From assembly GCA_016630955.3 (NCBI GenBank), contig CM049997.1:1302001-1366000 (forward strand): a stretch of DNA of 64,000 nucleotides, in the 5' to 3' direction. This DNA comes from Didymella arachidicola (lineage: Eukaryota > Ascomycota > Dothideomycetes > Pleosporales > Didymellaceae). Positions 21,554 through 33,455 of the stretch are shown piece after piece (position 1 is the stretch's first letter; each line of letters starts with the position of its first letter). The notes below the pieces were generated by a model. It made no database searches. It saw nothing but the letters and a program-made list of their open reading frames with translations, and was not told where the DNA came from. Position numbers and translations under genes: made by a program.

Positions 21554-24142
21554 ATGCACTCTCATATCTCCCCCCGTTCCCGCAAAGTCAGTTCTGCTGC
21601 GTCGTCGCGCCAGTCGGTCTCAGGCCGCTCCGCCCGCAGCAGGGCCTCGACTGCCACCCACACTACTGCCACCCGCTCGACCGCCCCCTCGAGCGTCTCT
21701 GCTTCTCCTGCGCGCACCAGCACTAAGAGCAACACTGCTACGAAACGCGACACTAACATCACTCTCAGACAAGATCGCCGCGGCAAGCGTATCGAAGTCC
21801 GAGTCGACAACCACACCGGCAACTACGTTGAGGATAGCTTCGACGACAGCGAAGAGCTCTCGGACGAGAGGTTTGTCAGTGAGGAGTACACCTCAGACGA
21901 GGACGAGGAGGACCTGACGGAGGACGAGGACAGCTGGGACCTCATTGACGCTGAAGTCCAGCTCTCGGACTCTGCCTCAAGACCTCAGCACCACGCTGGT
22001 CATCGTCAACAGCAGCATCGTGCAGCTCCACAAGCACCCTCTGTTCCATCTGCGCCAGACGCGCACCGTCCTCGCCAATCGCGCCGCGCCTCATCCCGTC
22101 ACGCAGTTCCTGCGCCAGACCCACGCTCCGCTCACCACAGCAGCAGAAGCAGGAGCCGCGGTCCTCAACTGGCGCGTGAACAGCGGCCGCGTCGCCGTCG
22201 CCAGCAATCGCACCAACAGCCACCTGCTGACAGCTTGGGCGAGGAAGAAACCGGCGACGACTACCCTTACGGTGCACCACCGCCCCACGGCGGACCTCCG
22301 GGTCACCCAACCTCACAGTGGTCGCATATTCAGCCAGCTCCCGGCTATGCACCCAGCCAGATGTCGTACCACGACTCTCATTACTACGGCGGAGCCTCGC
22401 CAGCAGGCGCGCTAGTCGGACAAGGTTTCCACGGTTACGAACCCAACCGAGCGAATGGCTTCAGTCCACAAGGACCCAACCCATTCGCGGCGGGACCTGA
22501 CTACTTCCAAGGCGCCCAGGGACAGGGAGGCACTCGTGCGAACCGCCGCTCGATGGGCGCACCTCCGCCCCCACCATCCGTTCCCTCTGATGCCATGATG
22601 CCCTACAGTCAGCATCCAATGGGCGGTCATCCAGGCTACCCACCACCACAAGGCTACGGCTACCCTCCTTACGCGATGGTGCCGCCGGGCTTCAACCCAT
22701 ACCAGCAGCATCACTCTCCGCCCCCAGAAGATCGACCGCACGGACGTCGATCTAAGTCTCATCGAGGTACACCGAGACCGCAATCTTCTCATTTTGATCA
22801 TTCTGACGGTGATTCCCCTCAAGCTACCCCTGCCTCACCCCCACAACAAGTCGTTGTAGCCGCTCCACTGCCTCCCCCACCGCCCCCACCGCCGCCAGAC
22901 ACATCGAAGGAGGATGCTATGCTCAAGAAGCTGAACGATCTTCTTCTTGGCAAGGCCGAAGAGGAGGCACGGAAGGAAGCAGAAGCTAGGAAAGCTGCTG
23001 AACTGGCCAAGTTCGAGCGCTTAGAGAATCTTCTCATCGCCCAGCAAGAAGCCCAAATTGCCAAGGATAAGGCAAAGCAGCAAGCTGCTCTTGACGCTGC
23101 TAAGGCTGCTGTGGAAGCGAAGAAGAAGGGCGATGAAGACAAGCTCGCTAACCTCGAGAAGCTCATCTTGGCTCAGAAGGATGAGCAGCTCAAGCGCGAG
23201 GCAGCGGCAGAAGCAGAGCGTAAGGCAGTAGCGGAAGCGGCTGATGCTGAGGCCAAGAAGATTGCAGAAGAGAAGAAAGCCGCAGCCGAAGCCGCCAAGC
23301 TCCTACTGGACGCTGCCACGAAGGCTCGAGAGGAGGCCGAGAAGGAGGCGGCGAAAAAAGCCGAAGAGACAAAAGCGGCGCACGACAAAGCGCTAGCAGA
23401 GGCTAAAGCTGCCGCAGAGGAGCTTGAGAAGGCTAAGAAGGCCGCTGAAGAAGAAGCCGCTAAGCTCAAGCCGTCTGATGCGCCAAAAGCGCCTATCAAG
23501 TTCAAGGACGCTGTTGGCCGCAAGTTCAGCTTCCCATGGCATCTGTGCAAGACATGGAAGGTATGTCACCTTAAACCCACCCCGTGATACACGACTAATA
23601 GTCTCAAGGGTATGGAAGAACTCATTAAGCAGGCTTTCCTCCATGTGGACATCATTGGCCCTCATGTTCATCAGGGCCACTACGATCTTGTCGGACCTGA
23701 CGGTGAGATCATCTTGCCTCAGGTCTGGGAGACAATGATCCAGCCTGACTGGAACATCACTATGCACATGTGGCCAATGCCCGAACCAAAGGAGGAGCTG
23801 CCGCCGCCACCACCGCCAATGGCAATACCTGTGGATGCTGTGCATTACATGGGACACTCACGACCTGGCAAGCCGCCCAAAAAGGGATCAAGTAGTAAGC
23901 ACAAGATCTCAAAGGTCATGCCTGATCCAATGGTGGTGATGCCTCCGCCACCTCCGCCTCCTCCCATGGGCCCGGGAGGAGGCGGTACCTCCCCACCAGC
24001 AGTGGTTGTCATGCCTGCACCCTCTTCTGGCGGGTCTTCTCACAAGCCCAAGAAGAAGCCCGCGCCGGGTGGCTTCTTTGCCTGGGCAGCTGGCGGCAAC
24101 GGGCGATCTGGTTCCGTCAAGAAGAACAGCAAGAAGGCCTGA
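21554..24142 (+). CDS. Proline-rich coiled-coil protein with a fungal ubiquitin-like domain
   Basis: Exon 1 is 21554-23560 and exon 2 23609-24142, with a 48-nt intron (GTATGT...AAG, CGACTAAT branch). The product is 846 aa from the ATG at 21554, chosen because its context (GCCGCCATG) is better than the in-frame ATG at 21503. The order is: Ser/Arg-rich head; acidic segment (about 94-132, DEDEEDLTEDED); Gln/Arg/Ser-rich region; Pro/Gly/Tyr-rich low-complexity region with PPPPPPPPP; a long Ala/Lys/Glu coiled coil (about 451-645) with repeated KLxxLLL-type units; then GRKFSFPWHLCKTWK and GMEELIKQAF...HYDLVGPDGEIILPQVWE, a fungal ubiquitin-like domain (ULD_2 type) that the intron splits; and a Pro/Lys-rich tail. 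Homologous domains occur in many fungal proteins of unknown role. The low-complexity head could support condensate formation; that is inference. Confidence 0.88.
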
Positions 24143-26387
24143 ATTCTTGCGTGGCAGCAGCGCGTCGAGGAAGCCGCGTACATGTCGTCATGAACATGGC
24201 GATCATTTCTTGATCAAGAACTTGCCGCTGACTGGTCTATTACAGTACGCACCTTGCAGTGGACCGAGCCCGCTCGGAATACAGCCAGCGATGAGAACGT
24301 GCGCATTGTGACGACGTACAGGAGGATGAACTTCCGATGACAGGTTGACGGTTCAAGTCAGCTGTCAGACTACTCCGGTGTTCATCGTCCCCGTATCGTC
24401 AGATGAATGCTGATCGTACTGGTTGGATTCTTACCGAGCTCGGCTTTCCTGCAGGTTCAGTGCTGTAAGTTTCGTCAACAACATTGCTACTCTCACGTCG
24501 CAAGTCATTCTTCAGCGTTGTTTGCCACAGGGCTGGGTTGCTCGTATCTTCCTCCATCTATCTGTGCTTCTTTTTGTTTCCTTTCGCTTCTACGAGCATC
24601 CTTATCGTCTTGCACATATACCCATACAGCCTTTCGAGAAGTACGAGATATGTTTTGGGCCACCTCGGGAGAAGAGAAGGAAAAGTTGGATATTATACCA
24701 TTTGTCAGGCACCTTGCATTGAGCGTTGTTGTTTGGCTATGGACTACCCCTTTGATTTTGTGGCGTTCAGCGGGAGTATCGTTATTATGGTTGATGAGAG
24801 ATGTGACATGGTGCGACGATGAGATGGCTAATGATGGTGGTTGTCTGTTTGCTGCGATTATTGGCGGATTGTGCGACATGTGTTATCGATGTGCTGTGCG
24901 ATTCAACTTCTAGAATTATTACCCAAGATTTCTGGTGATCGAACATGCATTTAGCCCTTTACGTCTCACATTCGATTCGTCTCCATTGATGCTTATACAA
25001 GGACCGTAGCTTCAATGATGGTATGGCGACTCTGGTCGCGCCTGCCCAATAGCTAAGCATTCCTTACTACGTACAATTGAAAGCTAGCGTCGTCAGGATT
25101 CAGGAAGCAGAAGGAACCCGCGCGACCCCGCGTGAAGTTCAACCGCCAAGTATAGAGCACAATCGCCGTCCTTCTCGCTCTACTGTTCACCATTACTTGC
25201 ACAGCCTTCCAAGCAGGCTGGCCGCACTCTCGTACCCCGTATTGGCTTAATTGTACACATACGCGTCCGCCGTGAGATCGCCGGTTCCGGCCGCATTAAT
25301 CGTGCATGCCAACAAGCATAGTACACCGGACAGCTCACTACCAGCCGTGCAGGCTCAAAATCATACCACAGTAAAAGCTCGATCACTCATTCCCAGTTAG
25401 ACACAGCCACGGTTTATCTCGAAATGGTAGCCGGCAAGCGTAACCTTCCCAGCGCGCCGACTCTGGGTGTCAGCCAAGGTCACGCTGTGCTGTGTTTGGC
25501 GCGTGCTGAAGAAGGTTGTCGATCTGCGGTGAACTTCGTGACTCGAGTCTTTGCCTGACCGTTGCAAGCGACGAGTCGAGTCCCTCCGCGCAAGAAGAGC
25601 GCAAGCCAGGTGTTCGCTACTGCGGAGCATCGATTGCTACACGATTCATGCCTACAAACGTTGAACACCCCGCAACGGTGTGATAATGCGAAGATTGCGA
25701 GGACTTCGACAGCGGGAGGATAGGTCCGATTATCTTTTCACCGTGCTTCGGCTGCCAACCGGCCTCATTCTGCTGGCACTCGTCTCGGTGGCACTCCCAT
25801 GCTCACCAGCAAAAGGGGTTAGGCATCATCATCATTAATCCACGCACAACTCTCAGAGTCCAGGATATTGGCTCTCTAAAGTAAACAGAAATGCAAAGTC
25901 GGTCAGAGAGTAGGTTTGCCCCTTCAGTGTGTTGTTCGAAGCGGTGGCAGAAGTTGCCTGAATTAGAATGCCCGCAATAGCGCAGATCGAAAACGAGGGT
26001 CTCCTTGTTGAAGCGGGCGATTTCCCCAGCTCAGCGAACCCTAAAGTCGTTAGCAGGTGGAGCCCCTAACGTCATCCAACCACGATCATCCAACATGTTT
26101 TTCCGACACGTTGGGCTTGCGCGCGTGCGCGGTAATTAAGTTGGTCAAGCGTGCGCACCATTCGGAGCCGTTAGTATGCTTAACCAGAGTTTTCTCCACT
26201 GCGAATTGTACTCCACGGACACACTCCTGCTGTGCAACGGCAGCTACGCTGCAAATAATCCGGATCGTGGAAGAACGGTGCTGCGTACCTGCGTTAAATA
26301 CCAGCAGGCTAAGAACTTCGACAGGGTCAGTGGTGCGATGTGTCGGTGCGTTGTAGGATCAACGACTATAAGGAGAAGGATCAAGCC
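24143..26387. other. Intergenic region (2.2 kb), no gene seen
   Basis: The first 800 bp are T-rich on the plus strand and look like a 3' UTR of the preceding gene. Open frames such as 24407-24913 are hydrophobic by base composition only. From 25.1 to 26.4 kb nothing coding or repetitive was recognised; the last part is the promoter of the next gene. Confidence 0.55.
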
Positions 26388-27802
26388 ATGTCATCAGTAT
26401 CGATGAGCGCCTACCCAACTTCAACAGAAACCGCATTCCCGCAGGAATCGACGCCTGCTCAAGGTGTACTGCTATCTGCAGGCGCCGGAATCACTGGAGG
26501 TGTGTTCTTCATATGATCCCCCAAATTTCAAGTTGATTTAACATTCCAAGGCTACACCGGCGATTCTCTCAGTCTCAAGATCACCATCTCTGTACTTCTT
26601 GGTCTATCTCTGTACAACGCTGTCGAACTCATCATCCTGGTCCTTGTTACATTCCAGCGCTATCATGGGCTGTACTTCTGGAGCCTGCTCATCGCTGGGT
26701 TTGGAGTGCTGCCGTACTCACTCGGGTTCGTGATCAAGTTCTTCCAGTTGCTGGACTCTAACTCGGACCCTGGCTATGTCGCCGTCGTACTCCTCACCAT
26801 TGGTTGGTGGGCCATGGTCTCAGGTAGATATGATCACCCACTTGGATCCAATCCGCTGACAGTAGATTAGGTCAATCAGTGGTACTTTGGTCTCGCCTGC
26901 ATCTCCTCACCAACTCACGGAGAATACTTCGCTGGACCCTCTACATGATCATCATCAACGGAGGCCTACTTCACTCGATCACGACGGTCCTGACATTCGC
27001 CTCGAACGCAAATGACTTTACTCCGACCATATTAGAACGTTTCGTCCATGGCTATTCGATAATGGAGAAGATCCAGATGACCGGTTTCTTCGTCCAAGAG
27101 TGCATTCTCTCCATCATATATATCCGCGAAACGATCCGCCTATTGCGCCTCGGCGAGTCTGTCAAGGACGACATCGGTTCATTCGACGACTGCACCGGCC
27201 AACTACGCAAATCGAGCGTCCGCAAAACCATGTACCAGATCCTTACCATCAACGTGATCATCATTGTTATGGATGTTGCTCTCCTCGCGACTGAATTTGC
27301 GAATCTTTACTTGATCGAAACCACCCTCAAAGGCGTCGTCTACTCCATCAAGCTCAAGCTTGAATTCGCCGTCCTCGGAAAGCTCGTCCAGATTGTCAAG
27401 GACCGCACAGGTTCCAATGGCCACAGCCCCATGGACGGAGGTGCAACAGGATCTGGTGATCGACGCGTGACAGACCTCACACTCGAGAAGACGAAGAGTG
27501 GCGATACAAGCAGGGGCACAAGCAATCGCTCGACGAGTACGGGACATGTTCTTGCAATCCCATATGGCGGCCTAAGCACCCTGGGAGCGGACACGCGCAA
27601 TTTTCCCGACTTCGTCGATCCACGGCATTTCACCGGAGACTTCACGCATGCAAGGGCTGATATGCTCTTTAGGAATGGAGGGTTGAGTGATTGGGAGAAC
27701 TCGACTGAGGAAGAGAGGGAACGATGGAGGAAGAGGTCACGGATCGGCAAGCCGAGGGGTAGCTGGATCGATGAAGAGATGGACAAACATAACATCGGGT
27801 GA
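26388..27802 (+). CDS. Fungal integral membrane protein, probably seven transmembrane segments
   Basis: Exons are 26388-26499, 26551-26823 and 26871-27802; introns of 51 and 47 nt in phase 1; 438 aa. The extracellular-looking N-terminus (MSSVSMSAYPTSTETAF) leads to GITGGYTGDSLSLKITISV, then membrane spans about: LLGLSLYNAVELIILVLV, YFWSLLIAGFGVLPYSLGF, YVAVVLLTIGWWAMV, WTLYMIIINGGLLHSITTV, a span near GFFVQECILSIIYI and ILTINVIIIVMDVALLATEF. A Ser/Thr/Gly-rich cytoplasmic tail of about 150 residues follows, with the conserved Lys-rich LKLKLEFAVLGKLVQIV. This layout is that of a fungal integral-membrane family annotated as an uncharacterised domain (I believe DUF7703). A receptor-like role is possible but unproven. 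Confidence 0.82.
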
Positions 27803-29030
27803 AAGTAGCATCGCCGATAGAAACAACGGCTCCGAGAGAACTGGGCTCAGTATCTGCGGCAAACCTACGGCTTCAGCCCCGTTCAGCTCACGCGTGTTTG
27901 CGGTGCATGGTGTGAATTGCGTTTGCTTTTCATTGAACTCGCCAACATTCGAGTAGCCCTTACCCACGGTGGACTCCTTTATACGGCCCATACCTCATCG
28001 GCGACACTGGATGCCAGATCCTTATCGGCTTCGCGCCCACGACGCTCACGGACCACAAACGATAGACATCGAGCTGTCACATCCTCAGATTGAGTCCAGC
28101 TTCCAGCACCGTGTATCTGGGCCTAAAGTCTACATCAATAAGACCGCCACCATTGCGCGAGCTGAACTTCTGCAAAGAAGGTGTCCGTCAAAGTTCTGAT
28201 ACTTTTGACTTTGTCCTGTCCAACGACCTGTGGCAAAATTGCTGAGCTATTTCCCGTCCATAACGGTCCACGAACTATTTATCCCCACCTGTTTCCGCCT
28301 TGCGCGCCACGACCAATACGGCTTGATCAGGCCCAAACTACAGAAGGAGATGGGGCGCGCAAATGCTGGAGCCATGGTCGTTCGGTGTTCTGCCGAAATG
28401 CATCGTTTCTGAAGACTGGCCGGTCGGGCGTCGTCAAAGTTGTTGAAGATCTTCTTGCGAGGCTTGTCGGCAAGCCAGTGACCACGTTGGCAATCCGTAA
28501 GCTGGATTTGCCATTCAACACAGTTGTGTGGCATCAAGGACTAGGTGTGACGGAGTGGCCTTCGTCGAGTATGGAGACAGAGCAGTAGGCTGCGATGCTG
28601 GTGTGCCGTGGGGTCAGTATACTGCAATTCCATCTTGATCAGTCCACAGGGAGCGATATATCAGGTTGCGAAGCTCGTAAGGGAGTGTGGGCATGAGCAT
28701 GAGCGACATACCCATGGACAAAATGAGAAGTCGCCGCGGGTGAAGTACATTTTTTTAGGCACCATCGTGTCATTGCCTGCTCTCAGGCGGCCTCTGTCGT
28801 GGGGCGGGCGATCAGCCAATGCGAAGTAGATTGAGAAATGCACATGAACAATATCAACTACGGTCCAAGCTCTCTCAAGACACGTAGCGCAGTATACTCC
28901 CTCTCTGCACGAACCCGATCAATGGCATTTGAAGTCATCCCACACACGCGTCTTTTCATGGGCTCTTTGTGATCACTCAGGTGGACGAGATGTTGACCTG
29001 ATCGGGCTATGCACTGATATCACAATAATC
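27803..29030. other. Intergenic region with a possible decayed coding stretch at about 27970-28590
   Basis: Three plus-strand frames at 27969-28199, 28230-28412 and 28181-28588 look mildly protein-like (for example LSYFPSITVHELF) but are interrupted by stops and would need frameshifts to join. No family was recognised. The rest contains nothing notable. Confidence 0.35.
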
Positions 29031-29757
29031 TCACACGATGCTACCCAATGCAATAGCGAACGCTATCCCCATCGCCGCCAGATTGACATGTGTACTACTC
29101 GCCGCACCCTCTTGCGCTATCACATTATCTTTGAATTCGCCGAGCACGTTGCCGGCTGGGTAATACTCGCAAACGACATACCTACGCGTTGTTAGTTCTG
29201 TGTAGTTGGCTCAAACGAGGTCATCTATGTGAACGTACCATCCTGGCGCATCGCCATTGCCGCCCGTCTGGCCTCCATTGCATTCAGTGCGCGCACAGCC
29301 CACAGTCGTAGTATTGCGCCAGACGAGTTGTGTGAAGTGCCCAGTGGCAGAGCTGCACATGTCAGTCTACGCGATGCAGTTAGGTAGGCCCAGAACACAT
29401 AAGAACTTACGAAAAATCTCCCTTCTTGAAATCATAGTCCTTCCTCTCGTGTGCCCACGCGTCCACACTCGCCGTCACATTCGGGTAGCCCGACGCCAGA
29501 TTCTCCCCGGACGGCCCACCAGAATGTTCGAACTTGCAATCCTTGCTCCAGTCTTCTGCATACTCGGCGAGCGACTCGTTCCAAGTTAATTGCGAGGCAT
29601 TGTGTTGTTCCCGGTAGAGATTTGTGACGTTGAGCATGGTGTTTTGAAAGTCCGAGTCTGATGTGTACTCGGCAGATGCTGAGGAGTCCTGTGAAGACTG
29701 AGGGCCTGCGAGAGCCAAGGAAGCGGCGAGCACGAGCACAGCTGAGTGGATATACAT
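29031..29757 (-). CDS. Secreted CAP/SCP/PR-1 superfamily protein, predicted GPI-anchored
   Basis: CAP proteins of fungi (yeast Pry family) are secreted and bind sterols or lipids. Exons are 29411-29757, 29239-29352 and 29031-29181, with introns of 58 and 57 nt; 203 aa. A signal peptide is clear (MYIHSAVLVLAASLALAGPQ). The CAP core has LYREQHNASQLTWNESLAEY, then FEHSGGPSGENLA with the first conserved His and Glu, GHFTQLVWRNTTTVGCA with the second His, and YVVCEYYPAGNVLGEF with the last Cys. Several N-x-S/T sites are present. After the CAP fold come a small-residue patch (EGAASS) and a hydrophobic C-terminus (LAAMGIAFAIALGSIV), the pattern of a GPI-attachment signal. The C-terminal anchor is not usual for all family members. 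Confidence 0.9.
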
Positions 29758-30299
29758 AGCGGAATGAAGTTTGGGGTATATTGCAGATTGTCCGACAAGC
29801 TAAAGAACGACGCAAGAATGCTGAGTAAACCGTAAGCTTCGGGGCGATTTTGGAATTGAGCTGTATAGAGGATGCTAGCAATCGAAGAATTGAACGAGAA
29901 GAACCACCGGAGAGGACATCCACGTCGAAGTACAACAGCGCCCTACACTTCACGAGGTAGCAGGGATGTGACCTTGTTTTGCACCGTTGATGGCGTTGGG
30001 GGTCGTACCGAGCCGCCGAATCATTGCTGCAGGCGGCCGGATGTCAAGATGGTGGTTGTGAGATCATGGTTTGACCCTGGGAGATGGGGAAAGTGCAGTG
30101 ACGTATTTGGGCGGCCTGTGCGTTCTGATCACGACAATCACGATGCACGCGCCAGTCTTGTCAACAGCCAAGAAGATCCGGGTCAGTAACACGAAGTCGA
30201 AAGGTCGGCATTCGGGAAGTATTGATTCTGGGGAGAGCTGCACAACACAATAAATTCAAGAAGGTTCGTACCGCATTGCGAACACGAGTTGTTAGCTGC
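29758..30299. other. Intergenic region between CAP and phosphate transporter genes
   Basis: About 540 bp holding the CAP gene promoter and the 3' end of the transporter gene. No open frame of interest. Confidence 0.6.
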
Positions 30300-32348
30300 T
30301 CAGTCTTCTTCATCGTCTCTTCGTCGCTGCTTATTCAGCTCGTCGATGAGCTTCTTTCCACATGCGAGCACCTCCAGACTCCGGCTCTTATTGTCGTGAT
30401 CGCGCGTCTCGGGCACAAGGAAGTAGGTTACTGCTGCTCCGGCAAGCATGAAAGCACTCATGACCTGCAAGACATGACCGAAGTTCTCGCGCTCCCAGTC
30501 ATACTGCTCGCCCTGGTCATCATTCTGAAAGGCATAAGCCAAGAAGATCTGGACGATCCAAGAACCAAACTTTCCAGCTGCAGCCGCAATGCCGTGACAT
30601 CCACATCTATACCTCGTCGGGAAGATCTCCGCTGGTATCTACGAAGCGTAAGCTTGAATGATGGACATGGATCGAGTGGGACTCACGATGAAGGTGGTAG
30701 TGTTGGGTCCAAGATTGAATGCGATGTGGCTGAGGACGTACAGTACGATCAAGCCAGATCTGCTGGTATCCAAGAGCTTAGTCCACGCACTTCCTGTGAC
30801 AAGGAATAGCCCGCACAGGACAAGGAAACCCCAGAACTGAATGGTTTTGGGTGAAGCGTACTTGACCATCTTGATCATCAGGAGGCCGCCGATTGTGGTA
30901 CCAATAGAGACCATGACGAGCGTGTGCAAGCTGTTGTCCCGCAACGAGCCGAAGACATTCGGACTGTCATCCTTGGGGTCCTGCCAGATGTGGCTCACGA
31001 TTTGTGGTGAGGACATACCGAGCCCATAGAATGCAAAGTCCAACATCAACCATGAGAGTGAGGTCCCCAGAAGGTATTGCCAGTTACCCTCGACGATGAA
31101 GAAGGTTTTGGCGTCATCCCAGGACGCTAACGGCGGGACATAGTTTGGATCGCCTGGTGGAAGCGGGTCGTTCGAAGGCACGTTCGGTCTAGCAAAAGCG
31201 GCACTTGACCTCCCTTCATCATCGCTATCGCTATCGACGACGTCGTTCGGGGCGATCTCAGAAGATTCGGACGGTCTACGCTGGGCCTCTTGCCGTGCAG
31301 GCATCACCTCCATCTCACCATGCTCGGCGTCCAGCTCTGGAGCTCCATAATAGTTTTTGGTATCCTCGTAAACTTTCGATACGTTCTGCAAGATGTCAAG
31401 CTTGTAACGGGGACTTTCTGGAATGGTGAATCGGAAACCGAGCGCCAAGACCGCAGGTATTATACCAATCCCGATGACTAGCCTCCACAAGCGATCGATG
31501 GAGCGGAAACAATCCAAATCCTCAACGCCATTTGTCGCGCATGACCTAGCGGTGTTCGTAAGGTGCGGTCGATAAGCTTCGACAGCAGCTAAGGACAGAA
31601 CGTTGGCGAGAAGCTGGCCCATCGGTTGAGCAAAGAAGACCCAACTCATCATCCTGGCACGAAATTTGCGTGGCGCAAACTCAGCTGTGATGACAGCGCT
31701 GAGGGGGTAATCTGCTCCTATACCAATGCCTGATGCTATTAGCCAAGATGCTCACAGCTTCGGATCGAGCCAGGTCTGTCTTAGACCGCTCGTCACTTAC
31801 CCATGACGGCACGCCAAGTGATGAGCCAACCGGCTACGTTCATGCTATTCTTCTCACCACTAGAACTCATCAACAGCAACATAGTACCGACGATGATGAC
31901 TACCAGTTCCAGGCCGTACATCTTTCGTCGCCCGAGGATGTCTGCTGCAAACCCAAACGCAACTTGGCCGACCATCGTCCCAGCTAGGGTTGAACACATC
32001 ATTGCAGTCTTTACGGAAGAGGGCACCTGAGGAACACCATTATTGTCCAAGTTGTTTGGCCAGTAGACGTAGCCAATCATGGGTGTCACAACGTTGAGTG
32101 CAAATAGACCAAATGAGTCGGTCAAGAAGCCAATGCCGGCTACGACGACGACCCACACCTGAAAAGGAGATGCATCGATGGTCTGTAAGGCCCATTTCCG
32201 TCGTTTTGATTCCTAGATTGATTAACAAGGGTTGTATCTCCCCGACGAAGTCACGTACTGGCACTCCTTGTTGGCCTTCTGTCAAATCCTCAACGCCAAC
32301 TTGGTAGCCCCCGACGGTCGGACGTTTAACCCATTTGCGGACGCCCAT
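30300..32348 (-). CDS. MFS inorganic phosphate:H+ symporter, PHO84-like
   Basis: This is a plasma-membrane phosphate transporter of the PHS family. Exons are 32259-32348, 31801-32212, 30687-31735 and 30300-30638; introns 46, 65 and 48 nt, GT-AG, all phases consistent; 629 aa. After a basic cytoplasmic N-terminus come VAGIGFLTDSFGLFALNVV (TM1, with the family Thr-Asp), GFAADILGRRKMYGLEL (the MFS loop 2-3 motif), and GIGIGADYPLSAVITAEF, a PHS hallmark that is assembled over the exon 2/3 junction. A long acidic central loop (DSDSDDEGRSS) separates the two six-TM halves. The second half has NTTTFI joined to IPAEIFPTRYRCGCHG, another PHS hallmark, and GKFGSWIVQIF. The C-terminal tail is charged (KQRRRDDEED). 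The gene could be a low- or high-affinity paralogue; no phosphate-response element was identified. Confidence 0.92.
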
Positions 32349-33455
32349 ATTTGAAGATATTTTGGAATCGCTCAAGTATCGGTGGACTTGTTGTTGTCAA
32401 GTGTTGGGATTATATGTTGTCGATGCGCATCTGTCGGCGCATCCAGTGTCGAAAGCCTGTCGTTTGTGAGGTTGCGTGCTCTTGGAATTCTGGAGATGTT
32501 CAATGAATATTTGTAGATGCTTCGTAGACTAATGAAGGTCATTTGAATCATGATGATCTGCTATAATGATCGCCTTTTTGTGCAACGCAGGAGAGCCTAA
32601 CCACAGATCAAATCATCGCTCAGATAATGCAGCTGTACTTCGAACGCACCTCAGCCCCCACATGCGCTATTGAGTCAGGCACACCTGTTGCACAGCCTTC
32701 CTTTGTAAGAACGCTTACCGGTGAGCGAAAGAGTTCATCTTATTCCGAGGGCGATTCATTTCGCTCTGACTGTTCCGTTCTTAGGTATGGCTTCTCAAGT
32801 AGCTCGTGGTGGCGTCAGGCCTGATCATCGCGTGAGCCAAAAGCTTCACTTTTGTTTGCGTCTCGTTTTCGTTGTCAGTCTTTCTTCATATGCCATGCAC
32901 ATCGACCTTTCGAAATGTCGAGTGCCGCTTTGAAGCCTTTGCGAGCTTGCCATCTGGATTGCCTCGCCGTCCATCCTCAGAGCTGCTGAAGCAAGTGATT
33001 CACTGCTCACATTCTGTGGCGTTTGGGGTAGTTGCAGTGTTCGAGTTCGACAGGGCATGGACTGCCGTTCAAGGCCCCACGTGCTGAGCACTAGCCATTT
33101 CATTGCTCGGCTGCACCCGCACACGCTAATCACGCGCGCTGCGCCTCTCAGCAATACTACGACTTGAACCGTATTGTTAAGCCTCGAAAATGAATCCCGG
33201 GCCCGACTGTCGATGAGCTTAACAGCGGGCGTGTGCCTGGCCCGCGCCAGGGTCCTGTGCGTCTTGCTGCGCCTGCTTCAATCTGCCTGAGGGGGAGACC
33301 TGCAAGTCTTCGAGATGACATTTGCTCCTGTCTTTCCCACATCACATGGGAGCCCAGTTTTACTCATGCTAGGTTGACCTTTTGCACCCGAATATCAGCG
33401 TATGAGAAGCTGTGCACAGCTGGGTTGCGCTCGAGCGCTTTGGTGATCGGCGGTG
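32349..33455. other. Intergenic region between the divergent transporter and Helo-like genes
   Basis: A 1.1 kb stretch containing two outward-facing promoters. Open frames are short and show no motif. No repeat was seen. Confidence 0.6.

Noticed and set aside
24407..24913. Plus-strand frame of 168 codons with hydrophobic stretches
   Set aside because: The hydrophobicity follows from T-rich sequence; three overlapping frames look alike and none has a motif. Most likely 3' UTR.
27969..28588. Series of plus-strand frames after the integral-membrane gene
   Set aside because: They are interrupted by stops, cannot be joined by good splice sites and match no known family; kept only as a note in the intergenic entry.
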